A stretch of DNA of 64,000 bases from Arachnopeziza araneosa (taxonomy: Eukaryota; Ascomycota; Leotiomycetes; Helotiales; Arachnopezizaceae). A model generated the notes under the pieces. It searched no databases. It saw only the letters and a program-made list of their open reading frames with translations, and was not told the DNA's origin. The position numbers were made by a program, and so were the translations under genes. The stretch lies in assembly GCA_003988855.1 (NCBI GenBank), contig QYAI01000008.1, positions 1 to 64,000 of the forward strand, read 5' to 3'. Shown piece after piece: positions 33,408-45,603 of the stretch; position 1 is the stretch's first letter, and the number at the start of each line of letters is the position of its first letter.

Positions 33408-33955
33408 CTTTGGTTGGCGGGGTAACTGGGCGGAGGTAAGCTGAATTTGATGCTGGAAGAGGATAGCGATCTTAGTATAGTTGGGATGTTTCGATATCGA
33501 GTATATATATGATGTAGGTTGAGGAATGAAGAAAGGAGAGCTGCTGGCCTGGTAGCGGGGTTCTTGTTTGAGCTTGGAGACGTGGGATGTTAGCGAGATT
33601 CCCTCCTTGCAGAACCTGAAACAGCTTCGAGGCTAAGTTAAAAGCTCGTGTGCTGACTAAGACATCTGCAATCAATGCCTTTGCTTCCAGTGGCTGAAGC
33701 CTCTTCTGATATTCATGAGAGCTTCAACAACGAAGTATTCGTTATTCTTATGGTTGTCAGGCTCATTGAAACGCCATATGACAAATATTGGGAAATACTG
33801 CATCAAAGCACATTTCGACTCTCATGGGAGGTGTTCAATATTGGTATCTATACACCCAAATACATCCTTATACTCCGCCTATGGTAAGTGCTCCCTACAG
33901 TTTTCACAGTCCACTCGTCCAGCAAGAGCAAAACTCCCGTCGCAATGCATGTCAA
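33408..33955. other. Intergenic; promoter of the epimerase-like gene and 3' flank of rif1
   Basis: Two overlapping plus-strand frames of 70-150 codons (33675-34249) extend into the antisense of rif1 and show no protein features. A TATATAT stretch on the minus-strand side near 33500-33507 could be the epimerase TATA element. Confidence 0.5.
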
Positions 33956-36900
33956 TCACAAGCCCGCCGAACGCCGTTTCTCCGCAATTATGCACAATTC
34001 CTTCTTAGCTTCATAGAACAAATCTTCCAACTCATCCACTTCCTGCCGACTGAAAATGGCGCTGCGCAGGTCCGTGATGACACTTTGAAGCTTATTCTTC
34101 ACACCGTCAAACATACCACCAAGAGCTGTATCCTGAAGCTCTGCCTGAGCCGCCGGATTAGAAGTCGATGCTGCGGCAGGATTGGTTTCCGACTCTGCTA
34201 TACCAGCCTTCTCTTCTTCAACATCGTTACTCGGCTTGATGAAGACTAAACTAGAATCCTCGAATAGAGTGGTCTCATACACAACAGTTCCCTCAACAAT
34301 ATCAACTTCTTGAACCTGATTCTCCACAACACCCAGGACCTGTAGGTTAATCTCAAGGTCCCCAATAATCTGTTTGCTTACGCTCTCTTCGAGAGCAGAT
34401 TCCTTCTCTATATCTGGGGCTTCACCCATGCTGACATCCTCCTTGTCTTCTTCATCCTTCGAAGAGTTCTCAACTGTCGGGAACTCCAAGTTGGTTTCTT
34501 CTATAGCCTCTATCGCTGCATTGTTCACAGCTGGCAAGTTATTTGCAATGTTTGCGGCCTGCGAGATATTTGCTTGGCTCTCATCATCCGTAACAGATTG
34601 GAATGATGCGTCAAGGTCAACAGACCGGAAACTCTGATTTGCTCCGTCGTCGCCCATAGGTTGTTGGCTTTGTTGGGAAGACCTTCTGGGGTAACGGCCT
34701 CTAAGTCTCTTTGTTGGAGAGGTTTTCACTGGATCGACTTGTGCTATAGAAATCAATTTCTCATGTAGGTTTGAATTTTGTGAAGAATTCTTACCCTGAG
34801 CATCAGTCATTAAATCCTGACTATCAGGCACTTCATCCGGATCACGAGCAACCTCCGCAAAGCTTCTCTTTTTGGAAGACGTGGTGAATGACTTCCTACG
34901 CCCAGAACTCTTTCTGGAAGACAGAGCTCGTCGGCGTTCCTGTTCATCGAGTTCAGTTGTGTCAACTTCAATAGTATCTTCCAAAGTACAAAGCTTTCCA
35001 TCGTCATTGTAAATGTCATCGACACCAAAAATAAGTCTCCGACCAGGTGTTTCTGGAATAAGGGAAGGCATAGAAGATGAGTGATCTAGGTTGATAGGTA
35101 TTTGTCCATCCTGATTGACCAACTGTTGAGAACCAGGATGCACAGCTTGTTCAAGTTTGCGTGGAGAGCTGGCTCTGAAATCCTCAGACGTAATGTGTGG
35201 AGCTCGTGTGTCGCTAGGCATATCTTTGTTTATGCTCATAAACGAAACCTGCCTTGCAAGCCGTCCCGATCCTTGGTCGTATCCATCCATAACTCTCAAA
35301 ATGCTTGATTCATCCAGATCACTCATCGTTGGCGATGGGGTCTTTTGTGGTAGCGCATCCGACTGAATATTCACCAGATTCAATTGATACGGCACTTGAC
35401 TTTCATCAATATTTTCTTCTTGGCTATTCTCAACTGCATCCTCAAATTCGTTGTTGGATGAAGCTGGACTTGTGTTCGCGTCAACAAACTGGGGTGACTT
35501 GGGAGTGGGAGTTTGCTGAATCATTGGTGAAGCTGAGCGGCTTTTGATAGGTGTACTAGGTATTGTTGGTTGAACTTCTTCCAACACGTTCTGATTGGTA
35601 CTCTCAACTTCAATGGCAAGTGAATTTCCGTGCTCAATATTGGTCGGTACGACTGAAGATGTGGGCGTTTTCTCCATGATGCTTTCGTGACTTTCATTAT
35701 AGAGCTCGCTTTCTACTTCAGAAGCTCGGAGTTGCCTTGAGGGACTGCTCATAATCTCATCTAATCCCTCAGGAGTAGGCACATAGCTTGACAAGCTACG
35801 AGTGATGTCAAACAAGAACGGGTCTTGTTGAGCTGATGGGCCTAGACTTTCGCTTGGATTATAATCAGGTTCAGGCGTTTGTTGCCGCGGCGACGTGTTT
35901 CTCTCTGGATTTAGTGTAGCAAGTTGCGGAGGAAGCTCATCCTCTGAGTCGGAAACAGTGTCTTGCATGATAGAAGGGAGTTCATCTAGTTCTCTGAAAT
36001 CTTCCATTGGCTCTGGTGAAGCTCGAGGGGGAGATGAAGGGATCTCGTCAACTGGTACGACAATTTCTGTCTCGCCAACAGCTTCGGGTTCAAAGGATAT
36101 AGAATCCAACACCTCGATACCTTCGCGAACAGACCGTGTTGGGGTTGGTGAAGAATCCTCATAAGGCTCATCATCGCTTGGTTGGACGAGTGTCGGCGTT
36201 GCCTGGCGTTGTACTCGAGCCGAGTCGATATTTCGCAACTTCGAGGACGAGCGATGCACGGGTAGTTCGGGCTCCAAGGACTTTGTTCGAGCTCTTGGGC
36301 TTGACCGTAGATCTGGAAACATTGCGGCTTCCTCTTGCTGGCGTTCTCTTGTGTCTTTCTGCTTTTCGGTTAAAAGCTGAGAGTCAGCCACACGGTCTGC
36401 AATAGGAGACGACTCCACAGCCTCAAACTGAATTTGAGAATCGTCATGCCGAAGCTTGGGCGTAGTAGCTCTCTTTTTGGTTAATTTATTTCCTTGATCG
36501 GGAGTACCTTCCCTTGATCGTTTGAGTGACCCGTCAAGCCCAACTTCAATAACTACCTGAGGGGTTGAGCTTCGTGAGGGTTGAACCCTTCGTAATGCGG
36601 AAGGCTCGAGACGCGAATTAGGTCGAGAATTAGTATTCACGGCGGCTAATTCTAAAGTTGCTGGTCCTGGAAACTCGCCGTAGGCATCCTGAGAGTCTGT
36701 GAATCTTGGATGTTGTCCTTCATCAATTAGAGGCTCAGACTTCAGACTTTCGGGGAGGAAAGGTAAGTCAATGGCCTCATTAGTCTCCGCTCGCAAGGAT
36801 ATGAGGGCAGTTTTCACATGCGCAGGGTACTCAAAGCTTGACCTCGCGGCCCCAAAAGTCGAATTCCAGGCGTTGATACTAGCATTCACGAGTGTCTTGT

Positions 36901-39900
36901 GTTTAGACTCAAGACCTGCGCAGATCAAGACTTCAACCGCAGCGAGAACTTTTGTATGGCTCTGCAACTCTAGCAACCGGGGAATAAACTTGATTGTTGC
37001 GGACCACAAGTTTATAATCTGTACATGTCAGTTGGTGGCAGAATAGGACGGGATGAGATCTCACAGTTTTGCCTAGATGAGTTCCTCCGCCAAGCTTACC
37101 CTCCTTGTCTGCGATCCAAACTGATAGCCCTTGTTGGGACTTTGTCAAAGCGCCTAGAAGCAAGGCAGTTGGGCAGCGACTGAGAAAGATACTGGTCGCA
37201 GATATCGTATCTGCATAGATATGAAGATGCTGCTTCGAAAAAGATGTATACGTTTCCTCCAAGGATTTCTGCAAATACTCATACAACTTCTCATACGGGT
37301 CAAATGTTGGTAGTTTCGCACCGAAATTGCCCGTTCCCCAAAGCTTCTTTCTTGCCGCGTCGAGAGCTTGGCGATCTCTAGGGAATGTAGCTTTGGACAG
37401 CAGGAACTGGAAGTAAAAGAGTTCGTGAGGTGAGGAATTTGGGCCAGTTGACTTTTGTAGTAAGGCCCGCGCAAGTGGCTCTACGAGAGCGATGGCTTTT
37501 CCTGCATCGCCAGCATCAAGTGAAGTAGAAGTTGCTACTAAATCTAGTAAAGTCTTCCAATTAGGCATAGGCTCATTCGGAGACAAGCGAATTCCAATCT
37601 CCAGGATTTTGACCAAGGTACGATAATATGAGCCTAGAGGTTCATCGTTCAATCCCATTCTCTCTTTGTCTTCTCTCGTATCTGCAACTCTAGCAGCAAA
37701 CGCAGCAAGAACTTGCCAAAGTAGTCTGACAGGCTCGAGACTTTCGGAAGGTAGCAAGTTCATCAAATCTTTAATGAGATCTAATTTCGAGCTACTTGTC
37801 TTGCGAGCGTCGATGAATGGCCAAAGTATGCGTTGCGCCATTTGATAAAACCGATTATCATACTGCAGGCCGGGAGAGACTTTTGTCAGTAGCAAGACAA
37901 GGTGATGTAACGGACATTTAATCTCGCTACGCATCTTTTTCGGTTGATGTGAAGGGGTTGTGACTGCTTCGAATGTGTCCTGCTTGATTGAGAGAAGTTT
38001 TTCAGCGAAAGAGAGCTCTCCAAGTCCATGTATCGTGGTTGACAGAATATTTTCAAAACTGAGGAGAAAGTCTTGCTTTGGCTGGGTCCCAATAAATCCT
38101 TTTGAGACGGATAACGGAGGTAGAGCTGCTGGACCATTGTTCCATGTCCGATATAAGTAGCCAAAGATACTAGCAATAGACATCATTGTCTCAGCTGCAA
38201 CTTTTACTTCCATAGCAGCAGGAGAAGCAATCGATGTTATATAAGCTTGCCATAACCGCGATACGATCGATGACTTATCACTCAAATTCCAGTACATCCT
38301 GTCCAAAAGACGAGCTAGGAGAAGATGTACCCGAGAGGCATTCTTACGAAGCCATTTGGAATCTAGAGACGGTAGTTCATTTACTTGGATCTGGTTCGTA
38401 TTAAGGTTATCCATAGCTCTCGATTCTGTCCACTTCCTGGGTGTCGTGGTTTCAAAGAGCCAAAACAATATTGTCGCCGCATTTGCAGCATCTCTACTTG
38501 CAAATTCGTAATCGGTGTTATCAGGAGTAAGGGCCATGACCAGTTCAGCAACATACTCGTCCCAATAAATATCTAGCCGAGCAGACGTCGAATTTGGGCG
38601 AAATGCGTAATACAATAGATTGTGAAGACTCCCAAGAACTTTGCTATGAGCCGTCTGTGTTTTTCTGGTCTTCAGTTGCTTGATTAGAGGGAGAAATACA
38701 ATTCCCCGAAGTTTTGATGATGTTTGCTCCGTTAAGTGCAATGCAAATATTAGTCGATTCCATGCGTAATGGGCTTCCAGAGTTGTTTGTTTATCGCTAC
38801 TATTAAAACACAGCTGCAGAACCCCAAGAAATAGATTCATGCTTTTCCAAGTTTCCAACTGCTGGGGTTTGTATCGCTGGAAAAGTATAATTACGCTCCA
38901 GATTTGGGGAACATTGGCAGAATCTTCCTTCTTTCTCGTCATCTCTTTGAGACGATTTGCGAAAAAATCCGCGTAGGTAATCTGTGCTTCGGTTTCGAAC
39001 TTCAGCAAAGCATTTAGAGCATGTGAAGGGCTTTTTTCGGTTCCAAGCGCGAAAGAGCACTCCAGACCAAAAGTAATTGCAGATACCCGAACTTCTTTAA
39101 GACTGCTGAGCATGTCAGTGAGCAGATCCGAGACCCACAAAGTGTGTGTCAACATATGAGGCCTGGACTGCCGTGTAAGCGCTCGATATATTTGAATCCT
39201 TCCCTGGACGATGCTTTTGCCACCGTAATGGTCTTCGACTTTGTGTAGAACGGCGATCAACCTGCCAACCCGTTCAGAGTTCATCACTTTAGGAGAGAAG
39301 TTCTGCTGTGCCAATGCCAACAGCAGATGTCTCGCCACTTCCTTCGACACACCTCCGCCTGTGAAAACCTTGATAGCATAGTCAACGAACAAGACCTGAA
39401 AATCCGTAGGAATGCATTCTGCAACTGTCTGCTTGAACATAAGACAAGATAGCAGAGTGAGAGCTTGAGTTATGAGCGGGTAGTCTGGTTTTCCGCTCGA
39501 GTTGTCGGTCAAATCTCGGCCGATAAACTGGCATAGTAAACTCGTTTTTTCCCTCAAAGCCTTCACATCTGGAATAGTCTCCGAAGCCTTGAGTGAACCT
39601 GACAAGGTCAAGTATCCATCTAATTTTGAGCTTCTATCCCCTTTCGAAAGGTGTAAAACAATCGACTCCAGCATCTTTGCAAACGATTTGTGTTGGTGAG
39701 GCGGGAGGAGCTTCCCGGCAGCCGTCAAGTCATCCTCATTCTTGTATGCTTTGAGAATCGATTTGGGGGGTTTTCGTTCCGCAGACGGAGGCAGAGGCTG
39801 AACTTCGCGTATGATTTCTTTGCCGTCGAATGAAATCGGTGGGGGATCACTGTACTGTGTTGAATCTGAAAAGCCAACTTTTTTTCGAGCCACGAGGGTT

Positions 39901-40073
39901 GGCGACTCGATGGAAGAATCGGGGGTGATGTTAGAGGGAGATGAAATCCGAGACAAGGCAGCTCTCTGTCGTGAGAAAGCGTTGAGGGGAGCTTCTTGTT
40001 GCCGGCTACTTTCTCGTGGAGGAGTTGGAGGTCGTGCAGGCAGAAGAATCTCCTCTCGATCCGGATCTACCAT
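33956..40073 (-). CDS. rif1: Rif1-like telomere / replication-timing protein
   Basis: Minus-strand exons are 40073-37065 and 37018-33956, joined by a 46-nt intron (GTGAGA donor, GTACAG acceptor), about 2020 aa. A further 51-nt in-frame segment (34794-34744) with GTAAGA and TATAG ends may also be an intron. The N-terminal half (about residues 125-1060) is a long run of HEAT-like helices characteristic of the Rif1 N-terminal domain. The rest is Ser/Pro/acidic, probably disordered, with basic patches (TKRLRGRYPRR, KKRSFAEVARDPDE). Upstream of the helical part lie KVGF (residues 65-68) and SILK (105-108), the RVxF and SILK docking motifs through which Rif1 recruits PP1 phosphatase. Rif1 represses replication origins and acts at telomeres and double-strand breaks. 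ATG 40073 was preferred; the frame upstream lacks an ATG. Confidence 0.85.
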
Positions 40074-40923
40074 GGCTGCGAGCACGAAAACTATGGGCCA
40101 GTCGTGCAAGATTCATCGAGACCCGACTTTTGTTGGACTCCTCATTCCATCACTCGCTCAATCGATCCTGTGTCGTTGAATTATCGATCGTCGATAATTG
40201 TCGCGATTAAAAGCAAGGCGCGTACTCGTAAGGAAGGCGCGATCCCTGTTAACCCCAAAACCACTTAACGCCAATCGCGTGTTTTTCCGCGCAACTTTTT
40301 TCTCTCTGTCCTAAATGTCTGAAGAGGAGAAATATTTTCTTGCAACTTAAATTCCTCTTCTTATCATAGATTCAGATACTGCCAGATTTCCTTTTTGTCT
40401 TGATCTCAAGTTCTGTCAGAATGGCTTGTTCTTATTAGGCACTTGAACAGCTCAACCTAATGATTCGTGGCATTCGCCATGGTTTATATCCACTCAGAAG
40501 TTGCCAACAAAAAGGAAATCAGAGTGTTAAGTAAGCACAAAAATTGCCCAAAGCGATTTCTTCACTTCTGTCTCTTCAAAAAGGTTGTAAATTTCCTCCC
40601 TGGCGCTTGGAAAGTGAGATTAATTTTCACCTGAAACTACGAGTAGTTGTAAACACTAGAATGAGCGATTGTTCGCTGCTCGAAACAAAGACACAGGCCT
40701 TTATCAAGCTTTAGCATATTAGACTTTCAAATGCTTGAGATTTATCTCAAAATGTTTCACGCAAGATGATAATTTCTTACATTTAGCTTCACAGTTATGC
40801 TCGTGATGAATATCATGGGTCCAATATGTACATTTCAGGCTCAAAATTTCCAATCTCTACAACCTTTTCCCTCAACGACCGTAGAGAAGATTCAACTCTT
40901 GATTGAACCTCCACAAACTCAAT
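40074..40923. other. Intergenic; promoter region of rif1
   Basis: No coding sequence seen. Near 40170-40200 there are ATCGATCG/CGATAATTGTCGCG motifs, some partly palindromic (ATTATCGATCGTCGATAAT around 40180-40198). These could be a regulatory element for rif1, but no factor can be named. Confidence 0.45.
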
Positions 40924-42353
40924 TCACGTCGCGTATTTCGCAAAGATACCAACCGGGAACCCTGCTGCGATAGCATTATATCCCGCATCATTAGGATGCA
41001 GATAATCGCCCGAGTTATACTTACTAGCCAGTTGACTCGGGGTACTTGGATCCCTCACAATTGCGTCAAAATCGATGACCGCATCAAAGTTCCCTGGTGT
41101 CTTGATGAACGTGTTGACTTTCTGTCGAGTGGCCTCTCTAACCGGGCTGGAATATGATTGCTGCGAAGCGCTGGGAGCTGAGAAGGGCGTAATGGTCGAT
41201 GCGAATATGGGGATTCCGGCTGCCTTGCAGTCTGCGGCTATTTTCTTGAATGCTGCTATGAGCTGGTTGCCGATGTTTGTTTGGGTTGATGTATCTGCGC
41301 CTGCAGAACCGATATCATTGACCCCCTCGAAGAGCATCACGAATTTAACTCCTTTTTGGGTGATGGCATCTCTCTTATAACGACTGATGAGACTTGGTCC
41401 TGGATAGTTGTCAGATTTACATTTTAGATTCAACCATTTTGAACATACCAAGTCCATCAGCAAGCACTCTATTGCCTCCAGCAGCTTGATTGTTAACGCT
41501 AATATTCATGATTCCAGCCTTTTGCATTTTTGCTAGTACCAAATCAGGCCACCTCATCATTATTAGCACTATCATCGACGGAATCTTTAACTTTCCTACC
41601 TATCATTTTTATCAGTGTCACTTCCCCTACCATCCGTAATACTATCGCCCAAGATAACCCAAGCACTAGTCGACTGTGGTACCCAAACCTCGACATCACT
41701 CACGAAATACCAATGCTGCAAACTCGCACCCTTCACACTTGTGGCGTTCAGACTATTTCCCGTAGCCATCCACGTCGTTGTCCTACTCCCTGGATGTCCC
41801 GTGATGCTATTCGTAGTCTGTCCTTTCGCCAGATACAAATTCACAGTCAACATACTCTGTGGTTCAATGGCGAAATCAATCGGGTCAGTATACGCCACAG
41901 TCCCCTTTGGGATTGTGATGGATTCAGCTCCGTTGAACGTCAATCCCCGGAGCGTTGATGTTTGAATATCACTCGAGCCGGGTGTTCCACCCACAGGCAG
42001 AGCAATTGAAGCAGCGGTGATGGGCAGCTCCGAGCCACCGAAAGTATTGGAGATCTGGATACGGATACGGCTACCTCCAATTGACATGTGCAGGGTTTGA
42101 CGCAGTGTAGCACCATTGAAAACGGCGCTTGAGCTCAACTCATCTGTCGTTAGCCGATTTTCAACGTGAAGGTTTTGAGACGTACGTATGGAGCTGATGG
42201 AAGATTAGAACTTTCCACCAATTGGGGCATCGATGTCCAAGTATCGACCCAATGATCGGTAGTATTGGTTTGCCTTTCTATTACAGCTGGTAACGCCGTG
42301 ACCCATACTGGAAGCAAAGTCAGTAAGACTACGATTGTCTTAAAACTCAACAT
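40924..42353 (-). CDS. Secreted SGNH hydrolase (GDSL family, XynE-like esterase)
   Basis: Minus-strand exons are 42353-42186, 42138-41600, 41552-41449 and 41399-40924, 428 aa, introns 47-49 nt. Signal peptide (FKTIVVLLTLLPVWVTALP). An N-terminal beta domain (LRQTLHMSIGGSRIRIQISN, FGG) precedes the SGNH domain. SGNH blocks: WVILGDSITDGRGS (block I, nucleophile Ser), AAGGNR (block II Gly), LFEGVNDIG (block III Asn) and GDYLHPNDAGY (block V Asp/His). This arrangement matches the XynE-like esterase group, enzymes removing acyl groups from plant polysaccharides; the exact substrate is not known. The first splice junction is the least certain. It lies about 390 nt downstream of the GH78 gene in the same orientation. 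Confidence 0.87.
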
Positions 42354-42741
42354 TTTGAAGCCTGTCAAGAACAAAAAACCAAACCAAAAAAAGTCGATTA
42401 CCTCCTTCTCTTTATACGTTGAAACTTTGTTCCATATTAACGTTCATCAGATTGAGTATGCTTGGCACATCCATATTACTTCCTAATCCGGCTGTTCAGA
42501 TGATTTTGGGTATATCAGATCGTCGGTAATAGAAATAGCCTGAACCGGCACCGCGGTCTTACGGCACCTGGTTGATTATCTGAGGGGATTCTGCTCGCTA
42601 GGCTGGCAGATCCCTGTGCGTTGGCGAGAGAAAGCTTTTTCTTGTTTTGGAAATATATTATTCTTCTGTTAAAAACATTATTTGTCTCGAGATTTCGATA
42701 AAATATGTACAAATACAACAACTATGAAGGTATATCTGATT
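42354..42741. promoter_or_regulatory. Promoter region of the SGNH hydrolase
   Basis: The 388-nt spacer between two minus-strand genes. A minus-strand TATAAAG occurs at 42416-42410, about 60 nt before the SGNH hydrolase ATG. Nothing else is recognised. Confidence 0.5.
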
Positions 42742-44899
42742 TCAAAAGACGACATTTGAACCAACACTGAGGGTATGCGTCAGACCGTCTGTAATGTTAA
42801 CAGCTACAAACCCATCTCCTGTAGTCGTCCGTTTTATCAAGGCTCTTCCGTCAAGATAAATAGGAAAAGTCGAGTCGATGACTGGCACGTAGATTACTCC
42901 GGTGGTTTTAGGAGGAGCATTAGCTTTTAAGTAGAACAGTCCTCGCAGGCGGTCACTCTGCCATCTTACTCGAATTGGACCATTGGGTGTCGGGACTATT
43001 CCTTTCGCCCATTGAACATCTCCAGGATGTGGTTTGATATTCCAAGTCGAAAAACCAGGGCCTGTAGGAGTGACTCCAAGAATGTTGTTCGTGAGTGCCG
43101 ATGCAATCCCGGTGGACCATCCATGAGCCATTGATGTATAGGAGCCTTCATAAAGAGTTCCATTCGTTCCTATCCCCTCCCACATCGTGACTTGTGGATC
43201 ATGAGTTGCCATCCATCCGTAAAGCCTTCTGATTTCCTCCAAAGCTGAATCAGGTTGGCCGCTGATGAATCGTGCTTCGATCTCAAAATATGAGATGAAG
43301 GGATAAACTCGCTGAGAGTAGCCATCACCCACAACGTCATTATCATAAAATGAATTTCCATATGGCCTTGCGTTATGCTTAGTGAGGTAAGCAAGAATTG
43401 ACGCGGCCCTGGTAGCGTTGGCAGTTCCACTGACAATACTGAGGCTGTTCCCATCTTGGGCATGTGTATTACAAAACGAACCTCCACAAGTGCCATCAAA
43501 AAATGCTCCTGCAGCAATATCGAATGAGTATTCATTGATCGCTGAGGCGACGGTTTTAGCACGTGCTGACCAGCGAGCAGCATCATCATCGTGACCGCCT
43601 AGGGATTTGGCGATAGTTGCTGCATTATTCAGGGCGATGACATACAAAGCATTGTAGTATGTCACTGGGCCGCTGCGTCCGAGGAAGGCGTAGTCGCCAT
43701 AGCCACCTGAGACTCCGATTCCCTTGGTAATAAGCTGAGTCGTGGAGTTTGTGATGGAAGGGTAAAAGTTATCCAATACATTGATAATTGTTTGATAGTA
43801 CTTGCTTATATAGGCAACATCTCCAGTGTACATGTACAAATCATAACTACACGCTACCCACCATAGAGGGTAGTCGAGTAGCGGAAGAGTATAGTCATTT
43901 CTGGACGGGTTAGTCTCGGATTTCTGCGGGAAGGGTGACCCACATAGATGCTGGTGGAATCCAGCCATCAGCTCGCTGGTGGTCTGCTAAATCGGCCAGA
44001 ACGTCTTTTGCAGCTTGAGACACATTATGACTAAGATAAGATGTGCGTGCGGAGACCGCTAGATCTCCAACATAAGGATCGCGGTCTCTTTTTGCACCAT
44101 CATGAAGGACTAGCTTCCCAAGCAGCGAGGGCGATGCAGCATTTCGGGGATCAGTATCGTCCGCTCTAAAAGTGTCGATACACATGTCATTGGTATAGAC
44201 TGCATCATACCACCACTGGTTAAGTTGGTCATCCGATGATTCAAACCAACCGGTGAAGGTGTCTGGTGTCCCTAAATAGCCCGTGAAATTCAAACTCATA
44301 GAATTGATTGCAACTGTGCCATATGACGAGGTATATGGAAAATCAGATTGCAAAGCGTCCATGTAAATCCTGATATATCTAAACCCATGGAGCCCGTCAT
44401 TACAGACTTTATTCTGGAACTTGCAGCCCCAGTTTGCTGTCCACGTGCCTTCGGTGACGGCGATCTGATCAGAGCCTGGAGTAATAGTGTCTCCATTGTA
44501 TGACCGAGAAAAGTCACTGACATTCGTCAGATACTCCAGGGTCTCTGAAAATGCCAATCTGATCCCGGGGAAACCTGGGGTGGTGTTTGTGGCGGGGCCG
44601 AAGTCGATTGAGAGATAGCCGGCGACGTTTTGGCCGAAATCAACAACGATGGTTGGAATGTCGGTGCTAGATGCATTCGCACTTCGCGATAAGATGGTTG
44701 GCGTCTTCCCAAAGAGGAGGCCGCTCGCATTAGTGACGTTGCCGATCGTGTAACCGGAGAGGATTGATCTTGGTTGGACAATCGCGGTGGCTGGGGATCG
44801 TACATACTTCTCCCAGCTGTCCGCGAAAAGCTGGGTTTGCCACTGATAACCATGCACAACAGCAAGCAGCAATAAAAAGACAGGAAGGCAGAAAAACAT
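42742..44899 (-). CDS. Secreted alpha-L-rhamnosidase-like six-hairpin glycosidase (GH78)
   Basis: Minus-strand exons are 44899-43944 and 43900-42742, 704 aa. The 43-nt intron (GTGGGT donor, GACTAAC branch, CCAG acceptor) joins WIPPASI to NDYTLPLLDYPLWW. Signal peptide (FFCLPVFLLLLAVVHGYQW). The N-terminal beta part contains VVDFGQNVAGYLSIDFGPA and HGFRYIRIYM. The alpha/alpha barrel contains MCIDTFRADDTDPRN, ADHQRADGWIPP, the acidic TMWEGIGTNGTLYEGSYTSM and HGWSTG; a C-terminal beta sandwich follows. This order fits GH78. It probably cleaves terminal alpha-rhamnose from pectin side chains or plant glycosides outside the cell. The co-oriented SGNH esterase next to it suggests a small plant-polysaccharide pair. 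Confidence 0.85.
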
Positions 44900-45603
44900 G
44901 ATGGAGATGCAGACGAAAAGGAAAAGCTCAATAAAGCGGTGGACAACTGGAGGACCATATGTACCGTGGGGATGCTCATATCGGCGGCAGCTGGTACCTG
45001 CGCACGGAGAGATTGAATTAAAGTGGTTAGCCCGCAGCCACTATCGGCAACCCAATCAAGAGAAGCCCTAACACTCAAAATGAAAGCAGCATCTTCCGGC
45101 GCCACTTGCCGTGACGGTGCATCCCTATCCACCATGAGGCCAGAGTCATCTTGGGTTAGAGGGTTTGTAGAGTCGCACCCTAAACGGGTTCTTCATCCGC
45201 GTTTCATCTCCAAAAGCTGGGCAGAGGCAGAGTAGCGCTTCTCAATCCGCAACAAGCTGACTCCTCCAATGGAGTCGCCTGCTCATTTTCCCTCAACTGC
45301 CAGCTGACGAGAAGACCGGTCGATATGCTGCGGTTCATAGTCTCCAGCCACACAAACACTACCTACCCCACATCCTCCTGAGCTTCCGCATTCTATCAAT
45401 CAGTCAGGAGATACTCCTCAGAGCAATCAAACCATCCGCCCACGATATCGAGCCGCACCTCGTGCTACAGCAGACCTCAACCTACAAAGTATTCCGTGCT
45501 TACAAGATAGGGTTTGGACCATGTTGAGAATTCGTAATCATTTCTGTTGCTATATGACATTTTGACATAAGTCGTCAAGGGACAAACCCTTTATCATAAT
45601 TCT
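44900..45603. other. Intergenic; promoter of GH78 gene and 3' flank of utp13
   Basis: Short frames on both strands only (70-200 codons, overlapping the GH78 start region) and no motif. The left part is the GH78 promoter. Confidence 0.5.

Noticed and set aside
33675..34249. Plus-strand frames overlapping the 3' end of rif1
   Set aside because: Antisense to rif1 and to its 3' flank, with no features of their own.
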